From assembly GCA_963810195.1 (NCBI GenBank), contig CAWEMO010000002.1:124001-188000 (forward strand): a DNA stretch of 64,000 bases, given 5' to 3'. The notes beneath the pieces are model-generated. The model was not told the origin of the DNA, did no database searches, and saw nothing but the letters and a program-made list of their open reading frames with translations. The translations under genes and the position numbers were made by a program. The DNA is from Chersky-840 sp963810195. Its GTDB lineage: Bacteria; Actinomycetota; Acidimicrobiia; Acidimicrobiales; UBA8190. Position 1 is the stretch's first letter. Every line of letters starts with the position of its first letter. Positions 7,545-16,532 of the stretch are shown here, piece by piece.

Positions 7545-8291
7545 ATGGCACAGGACGGGAAGACCAGAAGCTCGGTCCGGGTCGCCCGAATCGGGGGTAT
7601 CGACATCCGGATGCACTGGACCTTCGTCCTCCTGGTCGTTCTCGTGGTGTGGCTGAACGCCGGCAGCGGTTCGGCAACTGTCGCCGCCGGCCTGGTGTGG
7701 ATCGTCGCGGTCTTCTCCTCGGTGTTGATCCACGAGTACGCCCACTGTGTGGTGGCCCGCCGACGTGGGGCGGTGGTCGAGGACATCCTGCTCCTTCCCA
7801 TCGGTGGCCTGTCCCAGCTCAAGAAGATGCCTGAGCGTGCCGCCGACGAGCTCGCCATCGCCATCGTGGGACCGCTCACGAGTCTCGGACTTGCCGTCCT
7901 CGCCATCGCCGGGGGCCTGGTGTTCGGGGCCCACCTGTGGCCGCCCACGCTCTTCGCCGGATCATGGTTCGCCCGGATGGCATGGCTGAACATCTTGTTG
8001 GGGGCGTTCAACCTTCTGCCCGCCCTCCCGATGGACGGAGGCAGGGTCCTTCGTGCCGCGCTCGAGGAACACGACCACGACCGGCTCACCGCCACGCGCC
8101 AAGCGGGGAGGATCGCTCGGATCCTGGCCATGGTCATGATCGTCGGCGGGGTCTTCTACGACTTCTGGCTGGTCCTCATCGGCCTCTTCGTCTACGTGGG
8201 TGCCGGCGCCGAGGAGCAAGCGGCGGAGAGGCAGGGCCACAGCAAGGGGGGACCGAACCCCACGGCCCCGCATTCACCGTCAACAGGGTGA
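7545..8291 (+). CDS. Rip3-like site-2 protease family zinc metalloprotease (M50)
   Basis: A 248-residue multi-spanning membrane metalloprotease. The zinc motif HEYAH is at residues 63-67 inside a membrane segment, and the second motif NLLPALPMDGGR lies near 156. Membrane helices surround both. Mycobacterial Rip3 (Rv2625c, DosR-regulated) carries C-terminal CBS domains; this copy stops after the membrane core, while a separate CBS protein is encoded 1.2 kb away. It probably performs intramembrane cleavage of an anti-sigma factor or other membrane substrate, not identified here. GAGGT precedes the ATG. Confidence 0.85.
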   Translation: MAQDGKTRSSVRVARIGGIDIRMHWTFVLLVVLVVWLNAGSGSATVAAGLVWIVAVFSSVLIHEYAHCVVARRRGAVVEDILLLPIGGLSQLKKMPERAADELAIAIVGPLTSLGLAVLAIAGGLVFGAHLWPPTLFAGSWFARMAWLNILLGAFNLLPALPMDGGRVLRAALEEHDHDRLTATRQAGRIARILAMVMIVGGVFYDFWLVLIGLFVYVGAGAEEQAAERQGHSKGGPNPTAPHSPSTG

Positions 8292-8359
8292 TCCCAGACC
8301 CCCGCAGTGCGGTGCCGTCTCGCGCCGCTGTGTGACGCGAAAGTCTCGGGAAATCGAGC

Positions 8360-10534
8360 TCAGTGACCGACCCCGCGGACTTGGCCGCTGCCCCGAGCCT
8401 CCCGGGTGTTCCGTTCGATCCATGCCCCCGGGGGGGAGACGAGCACCGGTGCATCATCCCCCAGTTGTACGCGTGCGGTCGAGGCACACGCCACGTGGAC
8501 GGCGTCGTTCTGGCACCGTAGGCGCACCCGGCGGCCGTGCCAGCGCAATGTGACGCGCAGCTCGTCCCAGCTGGGAGGGATGTGAGGGTCCAGCACGAGC
8601 GCGTTGTCGTCCGGGCCCGTCACGCGCACCCCGGCGAACCCGAACACGAGGGCTTGCCACAATCCGGCGAGATCCGCCAGATGCAGGCCACCGGCGGTGC
8701 TCCCGGTCACATCGTCGAGATCGATGTCCTGCGCGAGCTGGAGGAAGCCGAGCGCCTCCTTGAGACGCCCCGCCCTGGCCAGTGCACCTGCGTGTATGGC
8801 GGGCGACAACGAGCTCCCGTGCGCGGTGCGCGGCAGGTAGTAGTCCAGGTCGCGCTTCAGAGTGCCGCTTCGCAGGGCACCGGGGATCATGTGGTGTGCC
8901 ATGAGGACGTCGGCCTGCTTGATGATCTGGGAACCCGCCACACGATCGTGGCCCAGCACCAGGTCGGCGAGGACGGGTATCGGCCCGATGTCGTCGATCA
9001 GGAGCGGTTCCAGGGCGCCGTAGCCGGCGAATTGCACATATCGGCCCGTTGCCGGGTCGAACCCGTCTACAAGGGCGCGCGACAGCGACCGCCACCGCTG
9101 GGACTCCACGTGCTCGGCGGCCGGGGTGTCGCGCTCGACGAGCTCTGCAGCCCGCTCGAGGTTCCACGCAGCCATCAGGTTCGTGAAGGCGTTGTCGTCG
9201 ACGTTCTCGTGGTACTCGTCGGGGCCGATCACATCGTCGATATGTCCCACGCCTTCCGAGTCGAGCCGTATCCGGCTCGCCCAGTACCGGGCCGTCTCCG
9301 TCAAAAGGGGCCGACCGGGGCCCTCCAGAAACGACCAGCGGCCGGACCAGGCGGCAAGCTGCCACGCGGCCCACGACACGTCTGCGGTGATGTGTTCCTC
9401 GAGCTCGCCGGTGCGGATCGCCATCACGTGACCTTGGTCGTCGATCCCGCTCTTGGGTGTGACGTCGTTGCCGACAGATGCCGATTCCCAGGGAAAGCGC
9501 GTCCCGCTCATGCCGAGTGAGGACGCCCGGTCCGCAGCTGCGGACAGCCTGCGGATGCGGTACTCGAGTATGGCCCGGGCCGAGGCTGGATGTGTGGCCG
9601 CCAACACAGGCAGTACGAAGACGTCGGAGTCCCAGAAGACGTGCCCTCCGTAGGCGGGGCCGGTAAGACCGCGGGGCCCGACGGCGGATTCCCCGGAGTT
9701 GCCGACCGAGGCCATGAGATGGAACAGCGCCAGCCGGACCGCCCTGGTGAGCTCGAGGTCGCCCACCACTTCGACGTCTGCGTCGGCCCAGCGCGAGGCC
9801 CACGCCGACTTCTGTTCGGCGAGCAGGCTGGGAACGTCCCTCGGTGGCGCGCGGTGGTGTACCGGCCGGGGCCGGGCCGTGCCCCCCGTCGGTGGGGCGG
9901 CCCGCACGTAGGAGGCGACCCGGACGATTCCGAGGGTCCGCGGTCCGTCTGCCGGGGCCGGTTGGGCCTGGCGCCGCGTGTGCACGACCGCGGACACCTG
10001 GTTGCCGGGGGTGCTTGGATCGGTGACGGACTCGGGCATGGGCTCGAAAATCGTGGAGCGGCCCTCGGCGACGAGCACGCTGGTGCCGGGACGTTCGAGG
10101 CAAGCCCATCGGGCCGACCGCAGTACCACCCCGTCCTTCGCATGCACGATCCGCCACAGCACGCCCGAACGCAGGTCGAGCACGCGCGTCCCCGGAGCAA
10201 TCGAGCCCCGCAGGGGCAATGTGGTCCAGGTGGGGATGGCGAGCAAAGCCTCGGAGCCGTCTTCGCGGCGTTCGTAGACGCCGGCCATGTAGACGCCGGG
10301 AAGGGAGTCGACGCCCTCCTCCTCGAGGCTCCCCCTGGTCCCGGTGACTCCGTCGGCCACGGTGAGCAGGCTCTCGTGGACCTGAAGCCTGCCCGGACCG
10401 GTGTCGGAAACGACGAGCGTCCAGGGTGAGGCGTCGGGGCCGGGGAATTCGGAAAGGACATCAGCCACCTCGGACGCCGGTGCCGGTCCTGTCCCGTCGC
10501 CACGCGATGGCGGTGTCGGGCCATTCGCCATCAC
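8360..10534 (-). CDS. glycoside hydrolase/phosphorylase family 65
   Basis: A 724-residue GH65 enzyme. The layout is an N-terminal beta-sandwich, a catalytic (alpha/alpha)6 barrel and a C-terminal beta-domain. The barrel has the catalytic-acid motif VIGPDEYHENVDDNAFTN, and IIKQADVLM and PRTAHGSSLSPAIHA typical of phosphate-using members. Likely substrates are trehalose, maltose or kojibiose with release of glucose or glucose 1-phosphate; specificity cannot be read out. M. tuberculosis OtsB1 (Rv2006, DosR regulon) contains a GH65-like part, so trehalose metabolism in dormancy fits. A near-consensus DosR box lies about 104 bases upstream of the start. Confidence 0.88.
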   Translation of the reverse strand: MMANGPTPPSRGDGTGPAPASEVADVLSEFPGPDASPWTLVVSDTGPGRLQVHESLLTVADGVTGTRGSLEEEGVDSLPGVYMAGVYERREDGSEALLAIPTWTTLPLRGSIAPGTRVLDLRSGVLWRIVHAKDGVVLRSARWACLERPGTSVLVAEGRSTIFEPMPESVTDPSTPGNQVSAVVHTRRQAQPAPADGPRTLGIVRVASYVRAAPPTGGTARPRPVHHRAPPRDVPSLLAEQKSAWASRWADADVEVVGDLELTRAVRLALFHLMASVGNSGESAVGPRGLTGPAYGGHVFWDSDVFVLPVLAATHPASARAILEYRIRRLSAAADRASSLGMSGTRFPWESASVGNDVTPKSGIDDQGHVMAIRTGELEEHITADVSWAAWQLAAWSGRWSFLEGPGRPLLTETARYWASRIRLDSEGVGHIDDVIGPDEYHENVDDNAFTNLMAAWNLERAAELVERDTPAAEHVESQRWRSLSRALVDGFDPATGRYVQFAGYGALEPLLIDDIGPIPVLADLVLGHDRVAGSQIIKQADVLMAHHMIPGALRSGTLKRDLDYYLPRTAHGSSLSPAIHAGALARAGRLKEALGFLQLAQDIDLDDVTGSTAGGLHLADLAGLWQALVFGFAGVRVTGPDDNALVLDPHIPPSWDELRVTLRWHGRRVRLRCQNDAVHVACASTARVQLGDDAPVLVSPPGAWIERNTREARGSGQVRGVGH

Positions 10535-10637
10535 AGCGATGATACGTGCGAGGCCTGTGGGCGCCGGATGACCCCGCCCAATCGCCGCTCATCGGTCCGC
10601 ACGCAACGAGCGTCGCATGACGGGTGCGCCGACCCTA

Positions 10638-10652
10638 GGGCCTTTGGTCCCT
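10638..10652 (+). promoter_or_regulatory. DosR-like operator box 3
   Basis: GGGCCTTTGGTCCCT, one mismatch to GGGACTTNNGNCCCT and nearly symmetric (12 of 14 in the palindromic core). It is centred about 110 bases upstream of the GH65 start, in the only intergenic space available to a GH65 promoter. Binding is inferred. Confidence 0.6.
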
Positions 10653-10715
10653 GCTGGCCGGCTGTTCGACCAGGTTGTGCCGGACAGCCACGCCCGCCGG
10701 CACGCGCCGCCGAGG

Positions 10716-13484
10716 TCAGGGTTGTCGAACGGGTTCGGCGGGCTCGGAGGACCTCAGTCGAGGCAACTCGGGTGCGGGATGGTGGATGAAGCGAGATGCA
10801 CGCCGTCGGATCCGCCGCTCGAGCCGCTCAGCGTGGGTGGAAGGCGGTGGCGTCCTATGAGGTTGGTGGACGCGGTAGAAGCGGGATTTCGCCAACTCGA
10901 CCAGCAACAGGTACACGAGGACCATTGCGATGAGGAGGAGGAAGAAGCTCGTCGGCAGCGGTGTGAATCCCAGTAGCTTCGCCAATCCCGTGTACGGCAG
11001 GATCGCACCCACCAGGGCCGCGCCGGTCGGCACCAGGAACATGGCCATGCTGGGCCGGCTCCTGAAGAACGGCACCCTTCGCGTCCGTATCACGTAGACG
11101 ACGAGGGTCTGGGTGGCGATCGACTCGACGAACCAACCGGTCCGAAACTCGTTGTGTCCGGCGTGGAGCAGGGCGAGCATCACCCAGAAGGTGAGGAAGT
11201 CGAAGATCGAACTCACGGGCCCGAACACCGACATGAAGCGTCGGATGAACTTCATATCCCAAGCCGCCGGCCGGGCGAGAGCCTCGGGATCGACCCGGTC
11301 GGTCGGGATCACCAGCTGGCCCGCGTTGTACAGCAGGTTGTTGAGGAGGATCTGCGAAGGCAGCATGGGTAGAAACGACAAGAACACCGAAGCGCCCGCC
11401 GCGCTGAACATGTTTCCGAAGTTCGAGGACGTGGCCATCAGGACGTACTTCATGGTGTTGGCGAAGATGCGCCGCCCCTCCATGACTCCCTCGGCCAGCA
11501 CGCCGAGGTCCTTGTCGAGCAGCACCACATCGGCGGCCTCCTTGGCCACGTCCGTTGCCGAGTCCACCGATATCCCGACATCGGCGTGATGCAACGCCAC
11601 CGCGTCGTTGACCCCATCTCCAAGGAAGGCCACGTCTTTGCCCGTGCGCCGCGCCACTTTGATGATCCGCGACTTCTGATCGGGGCTGATCCGCGCGAAC
11701 ACCGTCGTGGTCGGGATGGCGGCCTCGAGGGCGTCGTCATCGAGCGACTCGACCTCGGTGCCCGTCAGCACCCCCGCGCACGCAACGCCGATCTCCGAAC
11801 ACACTTTCGCGGCCACCAAACCGTTGTCACCCGTGATGATCTTGACGGTCACCCCCAGCCGCTCGAGCTGGGCGATGGAGGAGCCGGCATCGGCCTTGGG
11901 CGGGTCGGCGAAGGTGAGGAAGCCCTCCAACGTCAGCCCTTGTTCCTCTGCGGCGGTGATGGTCATGCCGTCCGCGGGGTGTCGGGTGGCCACCGCCACC
12001 ACGCGAGCCCCTTCGGAGAACAACGTCTCGAGTACCGGTCGAGCACCGTCGGGGACCTTCGCACAACGGTTGAGCACGGCCTCTGGCGCCCCCTTGGTGA
12101 TCAGGAGAGGATCCGCCCCGGGTCCGGCCACCAACACCGAGGCCAGCTGTCTCTCGTGGTCGAAGGGAAGGATCGCAAGCCTCTCGTAGGCGGCCGCCGC
12201 AGTGGAGACCTCCTTGCCCGTCGCCGACGCGGGCGCGGACCACAGTGCCTGGTCCAACGCGTTGCCCCCGACCGGCCCCCCGGCCGTGACCGCCGCTTCG
12301 TTGCAGAGGAGCCCGAGCATCAGCGGCCGGTCGCTCTCGTGCCCGACTGCGTCGAGCGCCCGTTCGAAGGTGATCACCCCGGCGGTGAGGGTGCCTGTCT
12401 TGTCGGTGAAGAGCACCTCGATGTTGCCCAGATCCTCGATGGCGACCAGCCGTTTGACCAGAACCTTCTTGGCCACGAGGGCTTTCGAGCCCGCGGAGAG
12501 GCTCACCGTCACAATGGCCGGCATCATCTCGGGGGCGATGCCGACGGCGATCGCCAGCGAGAAGAGCAGCGCGTCGATGAGGGGCCGTGACAACGCCACG
12601 TTGACGATGAAGATGAATGCCGTCAGCACTGCCGCCACTGCGAACAGGAATCGGGAGAAGCGCGACAGCCCGGTCTCGAAGGCGGTGTGCCCCTGTTTCT
12701 CGGCCAGCCCGGTGGCGATGCCGCCAAAGGCGGTTCGGGTGCCTGTCTCGACCACCACGCCGAGGCCCGAGCCCTGGTGGACGATGGTTCCCATGAACGC
12801 GGATCCCGGACGGTCTTGCGTCTGAGTGTCGGCCACGGGCGCGACTGCCTTGGCCACCGGCATGGACTCCCCGGTCAGCAGGCCTTCGTCGCACTCGAGT
12901 TCGTCGACGCTCAGCAAGCGGAGATCAGCTGGTACGAGGGCGCCGATCCGGAGAGCCACCACGTCGCCGGGGACGAGGTCGGTCACCGGGACACGGCTCT
13001 CCCGCCCGTCTCTGTGAACCTCGGCAACCTGTCGTATCTTGGCGCGCAGAGAAGCCATGGCCGCTTCCGCCCGGTACTCGTTGAAGAAGCCCAGCCCCAC
13101 GCTCAGGCCGACGATCACCGCGATGATGGCGGCATTCGTGCCGCCACCGGTCAGCCCCGACACGAGAGCCGCGCCGAGCAGGAGAATCAGGATCGGGTTC
13201 CGGACCTGACGGAAGAGGACGGTGGTGGCACGGACCCGGTGGGTACCGAGCGTGTTCGGCCCGAACCGTTGCAGCCGTTGCGCCACGTCCTGGGACGACA
13301 GGCCCTCCGCGCCACTCCCCAGGCGCACGAGCACCGCCTCGGGAGCGAGACCCGCCGCGCCGGCCAGGTCCAGCTCCTCGACCGGTGGGTGTGCGACCAC
13401 GGCAGTCGGGTCGGCGTCGTCCCTGGAGCGCAAGGCCACTAGGGAATCAAGTCTCCCATGCCCGTCGAGCCGGCCAACGCACAC
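10716..13484 (-). CDS. mgtA: magnesium-translocating-type P-type ATPase (MgtA-like)
   Basis: A 922-residue P-type ATPase with actuator motif LLTGES, phosphorylation motif DKTGTLT (Asp361), hinge FLGDGVNDAVALHHADVGIS and two membrane blocks. NNLLYNAGQLVIPTDRVDPE in the late membrane segments is characteristic of P3B Mg2+ importers such as MgtA/MgtB. The C-terminus adds an Arg/Pro-rich tail. The GTG start at 13484 is uncertain; a later GTG is possible. In mycobacteria a different cation ATPase, CtpF, belongs to the DosR regulon; here an MgtA-type takes the equivalent place. Whether the box at 10638 serves it is unlikely, since that lies at its 3' end. Confidence 0.88.
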   Translation of the reverse strand: MCVGRLDGHGRLDSLVALRSRDDADPTAVVAHPPVEELDLAGAAGLAPEAVLVRLGSGAEGLSSQDVAQRLQRFGPNTLGTHRVRATTVLFRQVRNPILILLLGAALVSGLTGGGTNAAIIAVIVGLSVGLGFFNEYRAEAAMASLRAKIRQVAEVHRDGRESRVPVTDLVPGDVVALRIGALVPADLRLLSVDELECDEGLLTGESMPVAKAVAPVADTQTQDRPGSAFMGTIVHQGSGLGVVVETGTRTAFGGIATGLAEKQGHTAFETGLSRFSRFLFAVAAVLTAFIFIVNVALSRPLIDALLFSLAIAVGIAPEMMPAIVTVSLSAGSKALVAKKVLVKRLVAIEDLGNIEVLFTDKTGTLTAGVITFERALDAVGHESDRPLMLGLLCNEAAVTAGGPVGGNALDQALWSAPASATGKEVSTAAAAYERLAILPFDHERQLASVLVAGPGADPLLITKGAPEAVLNRCAKVPDGARPVLETLFSEGARVVAVATRHPADGMTITAAEEQGLTLEGFLTFADPPKADAGSSIAQLERLGVTVKIITGDNGLVAAKVCSEIGVACAGVLTGTEVESLDDDALEAAIPTTTVFARISPDQKSRIIKVARRTGKDVAFLGDGVNDAVALHHADVGISVDSATDVAKEAADVVLLDKDLGVLAEGVMEGRRIFANTMKYVLMATSSNFGNMFSAAGASVFLSFLPMLPSQILLNNLLYNAGQLVIPTDRVDPEALARPAAWDMKFIRRFMSVFGPVSSIFDFLTFWVMLALLHAGHNEFRTGWFVESIATQTLVVYVIRTRRVPFFRSRPSMAMFLVPTGAALVGAILPYTGLAKLLGFTPLPTSFFLLLIAMVLVYLLLVELAKSRFYRVHQPHRTPPPSTHAERLERRIRRRASRFIHHPAPELPRLRSSEPAEPVRQP

Positions 13485-13642
13485 TCGGACCGAGGCCGGA
13501 GGTCCTGATCGGGTAGGTCGACGGCAGCAGATGTGGGTCGTCCTGGGTTGCTGAAGCGGTTCGTGCGCCAGGAGTGACTACTCTCGACAGCGCGGCTTCC
13601 CTCTCATCGTCCCGCTGAACACGACGCCCGTGCGACGCCAGT

Positions 13643-13657
13643 GGTCGGGCCCCGACC
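13643..13657. promoter_or_regulatory. perfect 7+1+7 palindrome before L,D-transpeptidase gene
   Basis: GGTCGGG-C-CCCGACC, 27 bases before the ATG at 13684. A one-base centre excludes a full hairpin, so an operator is the more likely reading; high GC means chance occurrence is possible. Confidence 0.3.
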
Positions 13658-13683
13658 GGCCCTTGCCTCGATCACCAGGAGCC

Positions 13684-14856
13684 ATGCCCGAATACCGGAT
13701 CCTCGTACCCCAGCCGAGACCACATCGAAAGGCCTGGACTACCGTGATCGTGGCGGTCGTCGTCCTTGCCGCCGCCGCCGGGGCGTTCGTCGCCTGGAAG
13801 CACAGCCGGGATGCTCGGCACCTCTCGCAGTCCAGCGGCAGGGGGAAGAGTGAGACGGCGGCGAAGCCGCTCGCCGTCGTTTCCACCGTGCCCGCGACGG
13901 GCGCCACCGATGTGCCCTCCGATCAGGTGGTCACCATTCGCCTCTCGGCGCCCGTAGTCGGCGCTGCCGGCATGCCGACGTTCGATCCGCCCGTCGACGG
14001 GCAGTGGGTCAAGACCGGCACCAGGTCCCTCGCGTTCAAGGCGACGGCGCCGTTCCTGCCCACCAGCACGGAAACGCTCGTCATCCCCGCCGGGTCGGCG
14101 GGACCACACAGCACAGGGGGGGCGCTGCTCGCCAATCCCGTCACGATCACCTTCACGGTGGCCCAGGCCAGCACGGAACGTCTCCAGCAGCTGCTCGCGG
14201 AATTGGACTATCTCCCCCTGTCGTTCACCCCGACCGGACCCTCGAGCTCCCCGACAGAGGAGACGGCTGCGCAATCGGGCTCGTTCGCTTGGCGCTGGCC
14301 CAACACGCCGCCGTCGCTTGCCTCGCTGTGGACAGAGGGCTATCAGAACGTCATCACCAAAGGGGCTGTGATGAACTTCGAGAATCAGAACGGCCTGACC
14401 GTCGACGGCCTGGCCGGCCCGCGAGTCTGGTCAGCGCTCCTGACCGATGTCGCCACGGCCAAGCCGAATGCCGACCCCTACACCTATGTCTTTGTGTCCA
14501 AGCAACTTCCAGAGGCCTTGACGGTCTTCGAGAACGGGGCTCCGGTGTTGGCCAACGTCCCTGTGAACACGGGTGCGCCGGGTGCCGACACCGTCGACGG
14601 CACCTATCCGGTGTTCGAACACGTGACTAGCTCGCGCATGGTAGGCACGAATCCGGACGGCACGAAGTACGACGACCCGAACGTCCCTTGGGCCAGCTAT
14701 TTCAACGGGGGGGACGCGCTGCACGGGTTCGTGCGGGCGAACTACGGCTTCCCCCAGAGCAATGGCTGTGTCGAGATGAGGATCTCAGATGCCGCCAAGG
14801 TGTGGCCGTTGTCGCCCATCGGTACCTTGGTCACCGTCGTAGGCCCTGCGTCGTAG
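13684..14856 (+). CDS. L,D-transpeptidase (YkuD) with N-terminal membrane anchor
   Basis: A 390-residue membrane-anchored L,D-transpeptidase. A hydrophobic segment at about residues 18-38 anchors it outside the membrane. A bacterial Ig-like region (VVSTVPATGATDVPSDQVVTI) and a peptidoglycan-binding-like stretch (NQNGLTVDGLAGPRVWSALL) precede the YkuD domain. The active-site motif HGFVRANYGFPQSNGCVEMR contains catalytic C362. It makes 3-3 cross-links in peptidoglycan, important in non-growing mycobacteria. ATG 13684 is chosen; the upstream in-frame GTG 13630 lacks support. It diverges from the ATPase gene. Confidence 0.88.
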   Translation: MPEYRILVPQPRPHRKAWTTVIVAVVVLAAAAGAFVAWKHSRDARHLSQSSGRGKSETAAKPLAVVSTVPATGATDVPSDQVVTIRLSAPVVGAAGMPTFDPPVDGQWVKTGTRSLAFKATAPFLPTSTETLVIPAGSAGPHSTGGALLANPVTITFTVAQASTERLQQLLAELDYLPLSFTPTGPSSSPTEETAAQSGSFAWRWPNTPPSLASLWTEGYQNVITKGAVMNFENQNGLTVDGLAGPRVWSALLTDVATAKPNADPYTYVFVSKQLPEALTVFENGAPVLANVPVNTGAPGADTVDGTYPVFEHVTSSRMVGTNPDGTKYDDPNVPWASYFNGGDALHGFVRANYGFPQSNGCVEMRISDAAKVWPLSPIGTLVTVVGPAS

Positions 14857-14869
14857 CTCCGGCACCTCG

Positions 14870-14904
14870 TTCGCCTTGCAGGTCCTCATTCGCCTTGCAG
14901 GTCC
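14870..14904. repeat. 16-bp direct repeat straddling the ABC permease stop codon
   Basis: TTCGCCTTGCAGGTCC occurs at 14870-14885 and again at 14889-14904, separated by the three bases of the permease stop codon. It looks like a recent duplication (slippage) that left the last codons of the gene duplicated just past the stop. Confidence 0.7.
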
Positions 14905-16532
14905 CGGTGTGAGAGGGCGAAGCCGCCTGCGACGGCGCTGACCACCCCGACGGCGACCATGACGCCCCCCGTCTCCCAGTTCGGGGACACCGCGGGCGAA
15001 GCCGCCATCTGATGGAAGACCGATGTGTCGAGGACCCAATGATTCACGGCTCCCACGCCACCGACGATCTCGACGAGCAACGACCATGTCAAGATGCCGT
15101 AGGTGGCGATCGACGCGGCGCGAGGCCATGCTCCCATCACGAGGGCTCCGATGCCCAGGATGCAGATGGCCGGTGGGGTGATGTTCAGGCCCGCGCTCAG
15201 CAACGTCGTGAAGCGCACCCCGGCGTGCTCGCTGGCTGAGCCGAGCCAGGTGAAGAGCCCTGCCACCACGCCACCTGCCACGACGAGGCCGGCGGCCGCC
15301 AAGAGCCTCCCGCAGAACCACGATGTGCGGGAATACGGCCGGACGACGATGTGCTCGAGCCGACCCTCGGCCTCCTCGACGCGCGCCGCGGCGATCTGCC
15401 CTGCTGCGCCGAAGGCGACCAGGAGGGCCACCATGAGGAACGACACACCGAGGTACGCGTCGGTGCCCGTGCCGGACGCTCCGAGACGCGAGAACACCTG
15501 TTTGACCGACGACCCCGAGATGGTCGCACCGGCTGCTTTCGCCACCAGTCCGAGGAGCAGGCCCGTCGCCGCGATCGCAACCCCCCAACCGATGACGGTG
15601 GGCCGGACCAGTCGAACCGTGAGGCCCGCAGGCCCCGAGAGCAGGCGCAGGTGCGGCGGGCTGCTCGACCGGTCCGGCAGCGTGCTCGACCCGAGATCAC
15701 GGGCTCCGGCCAGGTGTACGGCAATGGTGCAAGCCACGACACTGAGGCCGAGGATCGGCACCAGGGCCAGTGGACGGGGCGCGGTGAGGGGCTCGAGTTC
15801 CTCGACCCACCCGAGAGGAGAGACCCAGCGCAGCCAGTGAAGGCCGATGCCGGAGTCGGCGACCACCCGAAGCCCGTAGCTCACGCCCAACACGGCCGCC
15901 GCGTAGGTGGCCGCCTGGCGACGCGTCGCCGCCAGCTGACTGGTGAGAGCCCCGACGGCAAGGAACATGACCGCGCTCGACACGAGGGCGAGCGCGAAGA
16001 ACAGGGCCGCGCCGACGCTGATCCCGATCTTGGAGCTGTGCCCGGTGACGGCCGTGATGAGGGCGGTGATCGCCCACAAGGTGCTGACCCCGGCTCCGAG
16101 GCCGCCGATCGCCTGTGCCGCGGCACCTCCCTGGGTGGTCTGGCCGGCCAGCAGGAGCTCCCATCTCCCGGAGTCCTCCTCACCGCGCAGGAGTCTCGTG
16201 CTGGTCAACAGACCCCAGACGGCGCCGAGGATCATCAGCGTCATGGACACCTTGAACACGGTGAAGCCGGCGACGCTCTGGAGCCGGATGGCGGGACCGA
16301 ACAGCGCGCTCGTGGCGTTGTTGGCGCCGAACGCCGCCTCCAAGTGCTGTCGTTCCGCATGCGTCTTGTAGATCGACGTGTAGCTGATGGCCGACGATGC
16401 CACGAAGATGCCGAAGATGTAGCCCCACAGGACACCGGACCGGACCGCCCTTCGGGCCGTGGTCCGGACGACGACAGTCCCGGCCGACCAGCGGGTCCGA
16501 GCCGGGACACGCAGGGCCAGATCAGCCTGCAT
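14886..16532 (-). CDS. ABC-2 type exporter permease, two-bundle form
   Basis: A 548-residue integral membrane protein with about twelve hydrophobic segments arranged as two ABC-2 permease bundles. Motifs such as RRAVRSGVLWGYIFGIFVA, LRGEEDSGRWELLLAG and EEAEGRLEHIVVRPYSR are typical of the actinobacterial polyketide-antibiotic exporter family. Its ATG overlaps the stop of the ATPase gene by one base (TGATG), so the two are translationally coupled and form one exporter. Substrate unknown. The stop codon lies within a 16-bp direct repeat. Confidence 0.82.
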   Translation of the reverse strand: MQADLALRVPARTRWSAGTVVVRTTARRAVRSGVLWGYIFGIFVASSAISYTSIYKTHAERQHLEAAFGANNATSALFGPAIRLQSVAGFTVFKVSMTLMILGAVWGLLTSTRLLRGEEDSGRWELLLAGQTTQGGAAAQAIGGLGAGVSTLWAITALITAVTGHSSKIGISVGAALFFALALVSSAVMFLAVGALTSQLAATRRQAATYAAAVLGVSYGLRVVADSGIGLHWLRWVSPLGWVEELEPLTAPRPLALVPILGLSVVACTIAVHLAGARDLGSSTLPDRSSSPPHLRLLSGPAGLTVRLVRPTVIGWGVAIAATGLLLGLVAKAAGATISGSSVKQVFSRLGASGTGTDAYLGVSFLMVALLVAFGAAGQIAAARVEEAEGRLEHIVVRPYSRTSWFCGRLLAAAGLVVAGGVVAGLFTWLGSASEHAGVRFTTLLSAGLNITPPAICILGIGALVMGAWPRAASIATYGILTWSLLVEIVGGVGAVNHWVLDTSVFHQMAASPAVSPNWETGGVMVAVGVVSAVAGGFALSHRDLQGE

